From Clostridiales bacterium (GTDB lineage: Bacteria; Bacillota; Clostridia; Saccharofermentanales; Saccharofermentanaceae), in contig JAFZHS010000017.1 in the NCBI GenBank assembly GCA_017554745.1, positions 1-64,000 on the forward strand: a stretch of 64,000 nucleotides of DNA, read 5' to 3'. Shown one piece after another: positions 7,325 through 16,852 of the stretch; within the stretch, counting starts at the first letter, position 1, and each line of letters opens with the position of its first letter. Under the pieces are notes generated by a model. That model was not told the DNA's origin. It saw nothing but the letters and a program-made list of their open reading frames with translations, and did no database searches. A program made the position numbers and the translations under genes.

Positions 7325-8883
7325 TGGCTAAGAAAAGAACGGTAGAACGTAAGACTGCGATTAAGAACAGTGTCGGAAGAATCATTATCTTCAGTCTCTT
7401 TATTATTGCGCAGTTAGTCGGTTTTGCCGTTCTTGCTTATTATCTCGGAAGCGTTTTCCCGGCATTGGACATTGGTATCAGAGTAATCGCTTTGATCGTT
7501 GCTCTCGGTATCAATGCCCGTGACCATAACGGTGTATTTAAGCTCATCTGGGTAATAGTCATTCTTATTTTGCCTATTCCGGGACTCCTTTTCTATGTCT
7601 TGAACAACTTCAGCAGTTCCAAGGTTAAGATCAAGAGGCGTCTTGAGAAGGTGGATGTCATGGTGTTCAGCCATCTGAACTACAACGACGATGTCTTTAC
7701 CGAGTTTAAGCAGGAGGATCCGGCCAGAGCTTCGAATGCCAGATATCTCAGGAATTACGATTTCCCTATCTACGAGGGTACCGCGATCAAGTATTACGCG
7801 GTAGCTTACGACGGTTATCTTGATCAGATCGAAGACATCAAAAAGGCAGAGAAGTATGTTTATCTTGAATATCACGCCATCGAGAATAAAGAGGCTTTTG
7901 AACCGCTTCATGAAGTCTTGAAGGAGAAAGCGGCCGCAGGCGTTGACTGCAGAGTCTTGTATGATGACGTAGGTTCATTTACGTTCATCAATCCGGCATT
8001 CATCAAGATGCTCGAATCAGAAGGCATTAAGTGCAACGCGTTTAATCCCGCATATCCTATCGTTGCGCTCTTCATGAATAACCGCGACCACAGAAAGATC
8101 ACTGTCATTGACGGCAAGATAGGCTACACCGGCGGATACAATATTGCAGATGAATACTTTAACTTCGTAAATCCTTACGGCAAGTGGAAGGATAACGGCA
8201 TCAGGCTCGAAGGCCCTGCCGTTGACAGTCTTACCGCGATGTTCATCGAGATGTGGAATTTTGCAGATCTCAAGCGTAAAGAAGACGACATGATGACCTT
8301 CGATTCTGCGAAATTACCTCCTGTTGACGGTGCTAACGGTTATTGCGTTCCTTATTGCGACAGCCCTCTTGATAATGAGCCTATCGGTGAGAATGTTTAC
8401 CTTAACATGATCAATAATTCCCAGGAATATTGCTGGATCATGTCGCCTTATCTCGTTTTGTCCGATGAGATCTCAAGAGCTTTAAGGATCGCTGCAAAGC
8501 GCGGCATTGACGTAAGGATCATGACGCCGGGCATCCCTGATAAGAAGCTTACTTATCATGTCACGAGATCTTACTACAACATGCTTATCAAAGGCGGAGT
8601 AAAGATCTATGAATACTCTCCCGGCTTTAACCATTCGAAAACATTCTTGTGCGATGACACATGCGCTGTAGTGGGCACCATCAATCTTGATTTCAGAAGC
8701 CTTTATCATCATTTCGAGAATGCCGTCTACATGTATAAGACGGACTGTATTCCGGATATTAAGATAGACTTTATCGAGACGTTTGCAGAGTGCCGTGATG
8801 TCACCGAGAAATACAGAAAGAATCCGAATATCTTCGTGCGCTTCTTTAAGTCCATCTTAAGACTTATCGCGCCGCTTTTATAA
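7324..8883 (+). CDS. cls: Cardiolipin synthase
   Basis: A 519-residue phospholipase-D superfamily enzyme that makes cardiolipin from phosphatidylglycerol in the membrane. Two N-terminal membrane helices lie at about 17-40 and 46-92, followed by the duplicated PLD domain. Each half carries an HxKxxxxD motif: HRKITVID with H256, and HSKTFLCDD with H437. Length matches the Bacillota Cls family. It is translationally coupled to the aminopeptidase by TAATG. Confidence 0.93.
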   Translation: MAKKRTVERKTAIKNSVGRIIIFSLFIIAQLVGFAVLAYYLGSVFPALDIGIRVIALIVALGINARDHNGVFKLIWVIVILILPIPGLLFYVLNNFSSSKVKIKRRLEKVDVMVFSHLNYNDDVFTEFKQEDPARASNARYLRNYDFPIYEGTAIKYYAVAYDGYLDQIEDIKKAEKYVYLEYHAIENKEAFEPLHEVLKEKAAAGVDCRVLYDDVGSFTFINPAFIKMLESEGIKCNAFNPAYPIVALFMNNRDHRKITVIDGKIGYTGGYNIADEYFNFVNPYGKWKDNGIRLEGPAVDSLTAMFIEMWNFADLKRKEDDMMTFDSAKLPPVDGANGYCVPYCDSPLDNEPIGENVYLNMINNSQEYCWIMSPYLVLSDEISRALRIAAKRGIDVRIMTPGIPDKKLTYHVTRSYYNMLIKGGVKIYEYSPGFNHSKTFLCDDTCAVVGTINLDFRSLYHHFENAVYMYKTDCIPDIKIDFIETFAECRDVTEKYRKNPNIFVRFFKSILRLIAPLL

Positions 8884-8904
8884 CTAAAACTGAAAGGAAT
8901 ATTT

Positions 8905-10167
8905 ATGTCTGTTCGTTTTTATAATTGCAGAATACTCACAATGCAAGATGACAAGATCATCGAAGGTGAGCTTTGGACAGAGAATGACCGCATCAGCTAT
9001 ATCGGTCCTGCTAAAGAAGATCCTGATAAAAAGTTTGACTGCGAGATCGACTGCAAGGGCAATCTCCTTATGCCCGGATTAAAGAATGCGCATACTCATT
9101 CTGCCATGACTTTCTCAAGATCCCTGGCTGATGAATACTGCCTTGATGATTGGCTTCATAAGGCGATCTTCCCGAGAGAAGCGAAGCTTACTCCTGAGCA
9201 TGTTTACTGGTTTTCAAAGCTTGCTTATGCCGATTATCTTGCAGGCGGTATCACAGCATGCTTTGACATGTATTTCCATAAGTATGACAATGCCAAAGCT
9301 GCAGTAGAGACCGGCTTCAGACATGTCTTCTGCGGAGCTGCCAATGATTACGGCGGATTCGATATGTTAGAGCAGAATTACATCGATCTTAACGATTACG
9401 ATCCGCTCGTTTCTTTCAAGCTCGGTTTCCACGCCGAATACACGACCTGTGAAGATAATCTCAAGCTGATGTCTGATCTTGCGCACAAGTATAATGCGCC
9501 TGTCTATACACATATTTCAGAGACTTTGCCTGAAGTCGAAGGCTGCAAAGAACGCTATGGCTTTACTCCCGCTGTCCTTTTTGACAAGCTTGGTATTTTT
9601 GATTTTGGCGGTGGCGGTTTCCATTGCGTATGGTTCACTGATGAAGACCGCGATATCTTTAAGAAGAGAGATCTCTGGTCAGTTTTTAATGCATGCTCCA
9701 ATCTTAAGCTTGCTAGCGGCATTACTCCTGTCTATAAGTTCATCGAAAATGATATGAAGATCGCCATAGGTACTGACGGCGCGGGCTCTAATAACGCGCT
9801 TTCGATGTTCCGCGAGATGTATCTTGATACGGTGCTCTCAAATGTTGAGACACATAACGCTGCAGCAGTCGATCCGTTCACTATCCTTAAAGCAGGTACT
9901 ACAGGCGGCGCTCTGTGCATGGGTCTTAATGATTCTGATGTCCTTGCTGAAGGTAAGAAGGCAGATATCATCATGATCAACATGAATAAGCCCTGCATGC
10001 AGCCTGAGAATAATATCGCGAGGAACATCGTTTACAGTGCAGACAATGACTGCGTAAAGATGACCATGATCGACGGAAAGATCCTTTATGAGGACGGCAA
10101 GTTCACGACTCTCGATATCGATGAAGTAATCCGCGAATGCAATAAATTTAAGGAAGATCTCGCTTGA
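8905..10167 (+). CDS. Amidohydrolase of the MTA/SAH deaminase family
   Basis: A 420-residue metal-dependent amidohydrolase. It has an N-terminal beta-sandwich, the metal site HTH at H63/H65, HISETLPEVE, a conserved SNLKLASG, and GTDGAGSNN with the active-site Asp. This motif set is that of 5-methylthioadenosine/S-adenosylhomocysteine deaminases and chlorohydrolase-like relatives, which deaminate purine nucleosides in methionine salvage. Substrates in this family cannot be told apart by sequence alone. An AAAGGAAT site precedes it, and the ABC exporter starts 8 bases downstream. Confidence 0.85.
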   Translation: MSVRFYNCRILTMQDDKIIEGELWTENDRISYIGPAKEDPDKKFDCEIDCKGNLLMPGLKNAHTHSAMTFSRSLADEYCLDDWLHKAIFPREAKLTPEHVYWFSKLAYADYLAGGITACFDMYFHKYDNAKAAVETGFRHVFCGAANDYGGFDMLEQNYIDLNDYDPLVSFKLGFHAEYTTCEDNLKLMSDLAHKYNAPVYTHISETLPEVEGCKERYGFTPAVLFDKLGIFDFGGGGFHCVWFTDEDRDIFKKRDLWSVFNACSNLKLASGITPVYKFIENDMKIAIGTDGAGSNNALSMFREMYLDTVLSNVETHNAAAVDPFTILKAGTTGGALCMGLNDSDVLAEGKKADIIMINMNKPCMQPENNIARNIVYSADNDCVKMTMIDGKILYEDGKFTTLDIDEVIRECNKFKEDLA

Positions 10168-10174
10168 TTAAGTT

Positions 10175-11896
10175 ATGAGACTTATCTTTGATCACATCGG
10201 AAAATATAGAGCAGCTTCGATCTTAAGCCCTGTGTTTAAGCTCCTTGAAGCGTGCTTTGAACTGATAGTTCCTCTTATCGTTGCAGGTGTGATCGACAAC
10301 GGTATCAATAAGGGCGATACGGGATATGTATGGTCGCATGTGCCGATACTTGTTGTTTTTGCAGTTGTCGGTTTTGCGGTAGCTATAACGGCACAGTATT
10401 TCGCTGCATATTCAGCGACAGGGATCTCATCAGGCATCCGTAAGAGTCTTCACGATAAGCTCCAGACTTTATCCGTATCAGATTATGAGAAGATCGGAAC
10501 ATCAGGGATCGTAACGCTTCTTACATCTGACGTTAACCAGATACAGACAGGCATTAACCTGTTCTTAAGACTTCTTTTGAGATCTCCGTTTATCGTTATC
10601 GGCGCATGCATTATGGCCGCAGTCGTAAAGCCTTCGATGGCTTTGATCTTTGTAGGATGTACGGCAGTGCTTGCTGTGGTTATAGCCCTCAACATGAAGT
10701 TCTCGATCCTCAGGCACAAAGAGGCCAGGGAAGGATTGGACAGCATCGTTAAGAAGACTGCTAACGGTATTGCGGGTGAGCGTGTCATCAGAGGCTTTAA
10801 CAAGACCGGTGATGACTATTCCAAGTTTGAAGCAAAGAGCAAGAGTCTCAAGGCTTCTCAGGTAAGAGCAGCTGATTTTGCAGCCTGGCTCAATCCGCTG
10901 ACCTATGCGGTCGTAAATCTTTCTATCTGCTTCCTCATCTACAGAGGCGCTATCCACTTTAATATGGGCGATCTTACCGATGGCCAGGTGGTAGCTCTTT
11001 ATAATTATTTCTCGCAGATCCTGATCGAGCTCGTTAAGCTTGCAAATCTAATTGTCTCAGTATCAAGGGCCTATGCCTGCTTAAAGAGGGCAGAAGGTCT
11101 TATGGATCTTAAATCGACAGCTGATAACGGTACAAGAGAACTTCCTTCATCTGAGGCTTTGGCAGTTTCATTGAAGAATGTCTCGTACACATATCAGGGA
11201 AATGTCGAAGAATCTGTCAAAGACTTTACGATCGACATAAAGCCGGGCGAAAAGATCGGCATAATCGGCAGCACGGGATGCGGCAAATCGACGGCTGCTG
11301 CTTTGATAGCAGGCATCTACAGCGCTACAGCGGGCGAAGTCCTCATCGACGGCATGAATATCCGTGAGATCTCACGATCAAGCCTTGCTTCATCTGTGGG
11401 CATGAGCCTTCAGAAGACAAGATTATTCAAGGGCTCACTTAAGGAAAATATCACGCTCGGAAGGGTCGGTATTTCTGATGACGATATTAACGAAGCCTGC
11501 CGGATCTCCTGCAGTGATGATGTCGTCAATGCGAAAAAGGAAGGTCTTGATTTTGTTATCTCCGATGCAGGAGCAGGACTATCGGGCGGACAGCGTCAAA
11601 GGATAGGCATCGCAAGAGCTTTGGCAGGAAAGCCGGGGCTTATAATCCTTGATGATTCAACATCGTCTTTGGACTGGGGCACAGAGAAAAGACTCCTTAA
11701 CAACATTTCCGGGATTCCTTCTAAACCTACGGTTATTCTTGTATCGCAGAAGATAAGGACATGCATGGACTGCGACAGGATAATACTTATGGATGACGGC
11801 AAGATAGAAGCTGTCGCCCCGCATGAGGAACTGCTTAAGATCTCAGAGAACTACAAATACATGAATTCTCTTCAGATGAAGGGAGGCGCCGTATGA
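10175..11896 (+). CDS. Heterodimeric ABC exporter, subunit with degenerate ATP site
   Basis: A 573-residue half-transporter with a six-helix membrane domain (residues 1-310) and a C-terminal ATPase domain. Walker A is GSTGCGKST (K371), the signature is an intact LSGGQ (469-473), and Walker B is IILDD with D494 where the catalytic glutamate should be. The H-loop histidine is replaced by Q525 (VSQK). Its own Walker site is therefore predicted to hydrolyse ATP poorly, while its signature completes the partner's site. The next gene overlaps by 4 bases (ATGA). Exported substrate is unknown: lipid, peptide or drug are all possible. Confidence 0.9.
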   Translation: MRLIFDHIGKYRAASILSPVFKLLEACFELIVPLIVAGVIDNGINKGDTGYVWSHVPILVVFAVVGFAVAITAQYFAAYSATGISSGIRKSLHDKLQTLSVSDYEKIGTSGIVTLLTSDVNQIQTGINLFLRLLLRSPFIVIGACIMAAVVKPSMALIFVGCTAVLAVVIALNMKFSILRHKEAREGLDSIVKKTANGIAGERVIRGFNKTGDDYSKFEAKSKSLKASQVRAADFAAWLNPLTYAVVNLSICFLIYRGAIHFNMGDLTDGQVVALYNYFSQILIELVKLANLIVSVSRAYACLKRAEGLMDLKSTADNGTRELPSSEALAVSLKNVSYTYQGNVEESVKDFTIDIKPGEKIGIIGSTGCGKSTAAALIAGIYSATAGEVLIDGMNIREISRSSLASSVGMSLQKTRLFKGSLKENITLGRVGISDDDINEACRISCSDDVVNAKKEGLDFVISDAGAGLSGGQRQRIGIARALAGKPGLIILDDSTSSLDWGTEKRLLNNISGIPSKPTVILVSQKIRTCMDCDRIILMDDGKIEAVAPHEELLKISENYKYMNSLQMKGGAV

Positions 11897-13614
11897 AGTC
11901 TAAGATCTTAAAGCGCCTCTTCACTTATCTCAAGGGTTCATCGGGCCTTGCGGTTTTATCGATCGTTATCGGTATACTCTTCGGTTCTGCAACTGTGGCT
12001 ATCCCGTATTTTGCCGGAAGAGCCATAGACAGCCTCGGTGATATCGGTCAGCTCATTGTATTTTTAGTGATAATCGCAGGACTTATCGCAGCCGCTGCCG
12101 TTCTTCAGTTTGCCCTGATAAAGATGAACAACAGGATCGCATTCTCGATCGGTCTTAATCTCCGCAACGCAACTTATTCTAAGATGCACAGGGTAAAGAT
12201 GTCTTATATCGACAAGACTTCCGCAGGAAAGCTCCAGAGCCTCATAATCAGCGACGTAGAGACCGTCTCTGACGGCATGCTCCTGTTCCTTAACCAGTTT
12301 GCATCAGGCCTTGCGACGATACTTATAACGCTTGCAGTTATGTTCTTCATTAACTGGAAGATCTCGCTTATAGTCGTTATCTTCACGCCTGTATCGATCG
12401 CAGTATCAACTTTTATCGCCAAAGGAGCGTATAAGTCTTTTGCAAAGCAGGCAGAGATAAGGAGCAGACAGACAGCCTATGTCGGCGAATCGGTCAACAA
12501 CTTCAGGGAATGCAAGATCTATGATGTTACTGATGTAAGGGTAGCGGGCTTTGATGAGATCAACGGAGAATACAGAAAGACTGCTACTAAGGCCACATTC
12601 TTATCTTCTATAAGCAATCCTTCTTCAAGATTCGTAAATGCCCTGATCTATGCCGGAGTTGTCCTTACAGGCTGCTTATCCGGTATCGGCGGTGCTATTA
12701 CAGTCGGAGCGCTTACTTCGCTTTTGGCATACGCTAACCAGTTCATGAAGCCTTTTAATGATCTGTCCGCGGTTTATACCGAGCTCTCGGACAGCTTTGC
12801 TTGTCTTGCAAGAGTCTTCGAGTACCTGGACAGCCCGGAGATTCCTGAAGAAAAGGCAAGTGACGAGCTTCCTGACAAGAACAGGCAGTTTGATATTGAG
12901 TTCAAGAATGTAAGCTTCTCTTACGTTGAGGGAAGGCCTGTCCTTAAAGATATCTCGTTTACTGTGGGAAAGGGCGAGTCATTCGCAATTGCCGGTCCTA
13001 CGGGCTGCGGCAAGACGACGCTTATCAATCTTCTTATGCGTTATTATGAGCCTGATTCCGGCGATATCCTCATCAACGGACAGTCCATCAGGGATATTCC
13101 GAGATCTGAGCTCCGTCATTATATCGGCTTTGTTACCCAGGACACCTGGCTTTCGGATGACACAGTAATGGAGAATATCAGGTTCTCAGGGTCTCATATC
13201 AGCGATAAACAGGTTTTCGAGGCCTGCTCGAAAACAGGTTGTGATTCTTTTATAAGAAAGCTGCCAAAGCGGTATAATGAAATGATCGATAACGACAGGG
13301 ATGACATATCCGAAGGACAGAAGCAGCTTTTGACCATTGCCAGGGCGATGGCTTCGAATCCTTCGATCATGATCCTCGATGAAGCTACTTCATCTGTCGA
13401 CGTCGTTACCGAAGACCGTATACAGAAGGCCGTAAATGAGCTTCTGAACGGAAGGACAAGCATAATTATTGCGCACAGGCTCTCGCAGATCACGGACTGT
13501 GACAAGATAGTCGTCATTGATGGCGGAAAGGTCTCAGAGATCGGATCACACGCTGAGCTTATCGCAAACGGCGGATTTTACAGCAGGCTTTATGCCTCGT
13601 ATGTATCCGAATAA
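11893..13614 (+). CDS. Heterodimeric ABC exporter, subunit with catalytic ATP site
   Basis: A 573-residue half-transporter with the same plan as its partner. Walker A is GPTGCGKTT (K374), Walker B is ILDEATSS with the catalytic E497, and the H-loop is IIAHRLS with H528. Its signature motif is altered to ISEGQ (472-476). The features are exactly complementary to the partner: this subunit supplies Walker A/B and the His, the other supplies the good LSGGQ. That is the classic design of asymmetric exporters such as the TM287/288 and BmrCD types. murD follows 9 bases later behind AAGGAGGA. Confidence 0.92.
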   Translation: MKSKILKRLFTYLKGSSGLAVLSIVIGILFGSATVAIPYFAGRAIDSLGDIGQLIVFLVIIAGLIAAAAVLQFALIKMNNRIAFSIGLNLRNATYSKMHRVKMSYIDKTSAGKLQSLIISDVETVSDGMLLFLNQFASGLATILITLAVMFFINWKISLIVVIFTPVSIAVSTFIAKGAYKSFAKQAEIRSRQTAYVGESVNNFRECKIYDVTDVRVAGFDEINGEYRKTATKATFLSSISNPSSRFVNALIYAGVVLTGCLSGIGGAITVGALTSLLAYANQFMKPFNDLSAVYTELSDSFACLARVFEYLDSPEIPEEKASDELPDKNRQFDIEFKNVSFSYVEGRPVLKDISFTVGKGESFAIAGPTGCGKTTLINLLMRYYEPDSGDILINGQSIRDIPRSELRHYIGFVTQDTWLSDDTVMENIRFSGSHISDKQVFEACSKTGCDSFIRKLPKRYNEMIDNDRDDISEGQKQLLTIARAMASNPSIMILDEATSSVDVVTEDRIQKAVNELLNGRTSIIIAHRLSQITDCDKIVVIDGGKVSEIGSHAELIANGGFYSRLYASYVSE

Positions 13615-13623
13615 GGAGGAAAC

Positions 13624-15117
13624 ATGGGCAACTATAAACTTGATGATTTCAAGAAATATATAAACGGCAGAAAGGCAGCCGTCATCGGCATCGGCATATC
13701 TAATACGCCTCTGATCAAGTGGCTTGTATCTTTAGGCTGTGTGGTTACAGCCTGCGACAAACTTACCGAGGAAGATCCGGTGCTCCGCAAGAATATCGAC
13801 ATGCTCAAGGAGATCTCTCCTGACATTAAGTGGTCATTGGGCGAATCTTATCTTACGCACTTAAGGGAAGACCATTACGATATCGTGTTTAAGACTCCAA
13901 AGATGCGATTTGAGACCCCTGAACTTCAGGCCTTGAAGGAGATGGGCTCGATCCTTACTACCGAGATGGAGCTCTTCATGAATCTTTGTCCCGCTGAGAT
14001 CTTTGCGATCACAGGCTCAGACGGAAAGACCACCACGACGACTCTTACTGCCGAGATACTGAAGCAGGCCGGCTATAAGGTCTGGATCGGCGGAAATATC
14101 GGCACACCGCTCCTTGACAGGATCGCCGAGATCGGGGCTGATGATAAGGTGGTTCTTGAGTTGTCTTCCTTCCAGCTCCTCGGCATGAGCACTCCCGCCG
14201 ACGTAGCAATTGTTACCAATATCACGCCTAATCATCTGGATTTCCACAAGGATTACGATGAATATATCCAGGCCAAGGTCAACGCTTTCAGGAATCAGGG
14301 TCCTGTCGGTAAGGTGGTCCTTAACGCAGGCTGTGACCTGACTTATGAGATGAAGGACATCGCAAGGGGAAGGGTTAAGCTTTTCTCGGCCAATAAAGGC
14401 AAGGTGATGAGAGCTGAATCTCCGCTATATCCAAGAGCTTATACGGAAGACGGAAGGCTTATATACGAGGAGAACGGCAATATTACAGATATCTGCGGTA
14501 TGGATGAGATCTTCATACCCGGTCTGCACAACGTGGAGAATTTCCTTGCGGCTACATGCGCAGTGATCGACTATGTAAAGCCTGAAGATATCGCTTATGT
14601 TGCCAGGAATTTCAAGGGTGTGCCTCACCGCATCGAGTTCATCAGAGAGCTCGACGGCATCAGATGGTACAATTCCTCGATCGATACTTCTCCTAACCGT
14701 TCGCTCAACACCATGAATGCACTTGCAGCGCGCAATGAAAAGGGCGTCCTGATCTGCGGCGGCGCTGATAAGAAGTGCCTTTACAGCAAACTGGGCGACG
14801 CTATCCTTAATGTCTGCGACAGGATAATCATCTACGGATCAAATGCCGATCTGGTAACTGATATCATCGCCAAGGAAGCTCACGGGCGCAAGTATGAGAT
14901 CTACCGCATTCCCGACAAGGAAGGCGATGTCTATGAGTTCCCCAAGACACGCGATAACGTGGTAAACGCTTATAAAGAAGCTATCAATAAGGCTAGAGAG
15001 TGGGCAAAACCCGGAGAGATTGTTATTATGTCTTCTATAGGTACGTCCTACGATCATTTCAGACACTTTGAGCACAGGGGAGATATGTTCAGGGATCTCG
15101 TCAACGGGCTCGAATAA
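13624..15117 (+). CDS. murD: UDP-N-acetylmuramoylalanine-D-glutamate ligase
   Basis: A 497-residue Mur ligase that adds D-glutamate to UDP-MurNAc-L-Ala in the cytoplasm. The N-terminal Rossmann-like domain begins KAAVIGIGISNTPLI. The ATP-binding loop is GSDGKTTTT (K135), followed by LELSSFQL and a TNITPNHLDFH metal/substrate loop. It is about 40 residues longer than many MurD proteins, and the loop is GSDGKT instead of the usual GTNGKT. It sits outside a recognisable division and cell-wall cluster, after the ABC exporter and before leuA. Confidence 0.88.
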   Translation: MGNYKLDDFKKYINGRKAAVIGIGISNTPLIKWLVSLGCVVTACDKLTEEDPVLRKNIDMLKEISPDIKWSLGESYLTHLREDHYDIVFKTPKMRFETPELQALKEMGSILTTEMELFMNLCPAEIFAITGSDGKTTTTTLTAEILKQAGYKVWIGGNIGTPLLDRIAEIGADDKVVLELSSFQLLGMSTPADVAIVTNITPNHLDFHKDYDEYIQAKVNAFRNQGPVGKVVLNAGCDLTYEMKDIARGRVKLFSANKGKVMRAESPLYPRAYTEDGRLIYEENGNITDICGMDEIFIPGLHNVENFLAATCAVIDYVKPEDIAYVARNFKGVPHRIEFIRELDGIRWYNSSIDTSPNRSLNTMNALAARNEKGVLICGGADKKCLYSKLGDAILNVCDRIIIYGSNADLVTDIIAKEAHGRKYEIYRIPDKEGDVYEFPKTRDNVVNAYKEAINKAREWAKPGEIVIMSSIGTSYDHFRHFEHRGDMFRDLVNGLE

Positions 15118-15137
15118 TCTTTAGGTGGAGGAAGATT

Positions 15138-16820
15138 ATGGCTGATATGAATTACCGCAAATATAAGGCTCATCCGACAGTAGATCTGCCGGACCGCAAA
15201 TGGCCTTCAAACAAGATAACCAAGGCACCCATATGGTGTTCTGTTGATCTGCGCGACGGTAATCAGGCTTTGGAAGTCCCCATGACTCTTGAGGAAAAGG
15301 TCGAATTCTTCGAATATCTCTGCTCCATCGGCTTTAAAGAGATCGAGATCGGTTTTCCCGCTGCTTCCGAGACAGACTATAACTTCTGCAGACACTTGAT
15401 CGATAACAACCTGATCCCTTCAGATGTTGCGATCCAGGTTTTGACCCAGTCAAGGGCTCACATCATCGATAAGACGATGGAAGCCGTCAAAGGCGCTCCG
15501 AATGTTATCATTCACCTCTATAATGCGACAAGCACGCTCCACAGGGATGTCGTTTTCGATTTCTCGTGTGAAGAATGCATTGCCCTTGCAGTCGAAGGCG
15601 CGAAAATGATCATCGACCGCATAAATGCTGATACCAGCGGCACTAAGTTTATCCTCGAGTATTCGCCGGAGGCATTCTCTGACACTGAGCTCGATTTTGC
15701 AGTTAAGATCTGTGACAGCGTTCTCGAGTGCTGGAAGCCTACGCCGGACAACAAGGCGATAATCAATCTGCCTGAGACAGTTGAGTACCAGACGGCCAAT
15801 GTTTATGCGGACCAGATCGAGTATTTCTGCAATAAGACCAAGTGGAGAGATTCGATAATTATCTCGCTGCACACTCATAACGACAGAGGTACTGCCGTTG
15901 CTACTTCGGAATTCGGCCTCATGGCAGGCGCTGACAGAGTGGAAGGCACATTGTTCGGCAACGGCGAGAGGACCGGAAACGTTGATATCATTACGCTTGC
16001 GATAAATATGATGATGCTCGGAATCAATCCGGGACTGGATTTCTCCAACATCAACAAGACAATCGATGTCTATGAGGAATTGACCGGAATGAAGGTCGAG
16101 CCCAGACACCCCTGGGCCGGAAAGCTTGTATTTACGGCATTTTCGGGCTCGCACCAGGATGCCATCAATAAGGGCAGGAAGAAGATGGAAGAACGGGGAG
16201 AGAGCATTTGGGCTGTTCCTTATCTTCCTATCGATCCGAAAGATGTCGGCAGGGAATATGAGCCTATTATCCGCATCAATTCGCAGTCTGGCAGAGGCGG
16301 TATTGCTTATGTTATGGAAACTTACTTCGGAGTCCAGCTCCCGAAGGCTTTCCAGCGTGATTTTCTGCCTGTTGTTAAGGCCGCTACCGAAGAGAACGGC
16401 ACGGAGAATGAGCTCACACCCCAGCAGATCTTTGATCTGTTCGACGATAAATACATCAATGTACTTGAGCCTTACGGCTTAAAGAACTTCTCGGAGCAGC
16501 AGGACAGCGATCAGGTATCTACTGTTGAAGCTCTTATCACTGACCACGGTAAGGAAGTTACCATCAAGGGCAAGGGTAACGGTCTCCTTGATGCATTCGT
16601 CAGAGCCTTCTGTGATTATACGGGCGTTGAATTCTCGATCTCTAACTATTCAGAGCACGCTATGAAGTCAGGTTCTGACTCTGCGGCTATCACATACATT
16701 GAGATCTCCAATAAGGCCAATAAACAGACCTATATCGGTGCCGGTGTCTCAAGCTCAGTCACAAAATCTTCCGTTCGTGCCGTAGTTTGCGCATATAACA
16801 GAATGATAAGTGTGTTATGA
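15138..16820 (+). CDS. leuA: 2-isopropylmalate synthase
   Basis: A 560-residue enzyme for the first committed step of leucine synthesis, condensing acetyl-CoA with 2-oxoisovalerate. The catalytic TIM barrel opens with SVDLRDGNQAL and carries the metal-binding SLHTHNDRGTAVATSE. A C-terminal leucine-binding regulatory domain follows (about 430-560). The length and the N-terminal leader of about 30 residues fit the longer LeuA2 subtype. No leuB, leuC or leuD gene is in the window. A GGAGGAAG site precedes the ATG. Confidence 0.93.
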   Translation: MADMNYRKYKAHPTVDLPDRKWPSNKITKAPIWCSVDLRDGNQALEVPMTLEEKVEFFEYLCSIGFKEIEIGFPAASETDYNFCRHLIDNNLIPSDVAIQVLTQSRAHIIDKTMEAVKGAPNVIIHLYNATSTLHRDVVFDFSCEECIALAVEGAKMIIDRINADTSGTKFILEYSPEAFSDTELDFAVKICDSVLECWKPTPDNKAIINLPETVEYQTANVYADQIEYFCNKTKWRDSIIISLHTHNDRGTAVATSEFGLMAGADRVEGTLFGNGERTGNVDIITLAINMMMLGINPGLDFSNINKTIDVYEELTGMKVEPRHPWAGKLVFTAFSGSHQDAINKGRKKMEERGESIWAVPYLPIDPKDVGREYEPIIRINSQSGRGGIAYVMETYFGVQLPKAFQRDFLPVVKAATEENGTENELTPQQIFDLFDDKYINVLEPYGLKNFSEQQDSDQVSTVEALITDHGKEVTIKGKGNGLLDAFVRAFCDYTGVEFSISNYSEHAMKSGSDSAAITYIEISNKANKQTYIGAGVSSSVTKSSVRAVVCAYNRMISVL

Positions 16821-16852
16821 TGCTTAGGGTTAAAAAAGGAGATTTGATATAA

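Noticed and set aside
15450..16154. 234-codon minus-strand open frame inside leuA
   Set aside because: It is a shadow of leuA codon bias with no start signal, and leuA is unambiguous.
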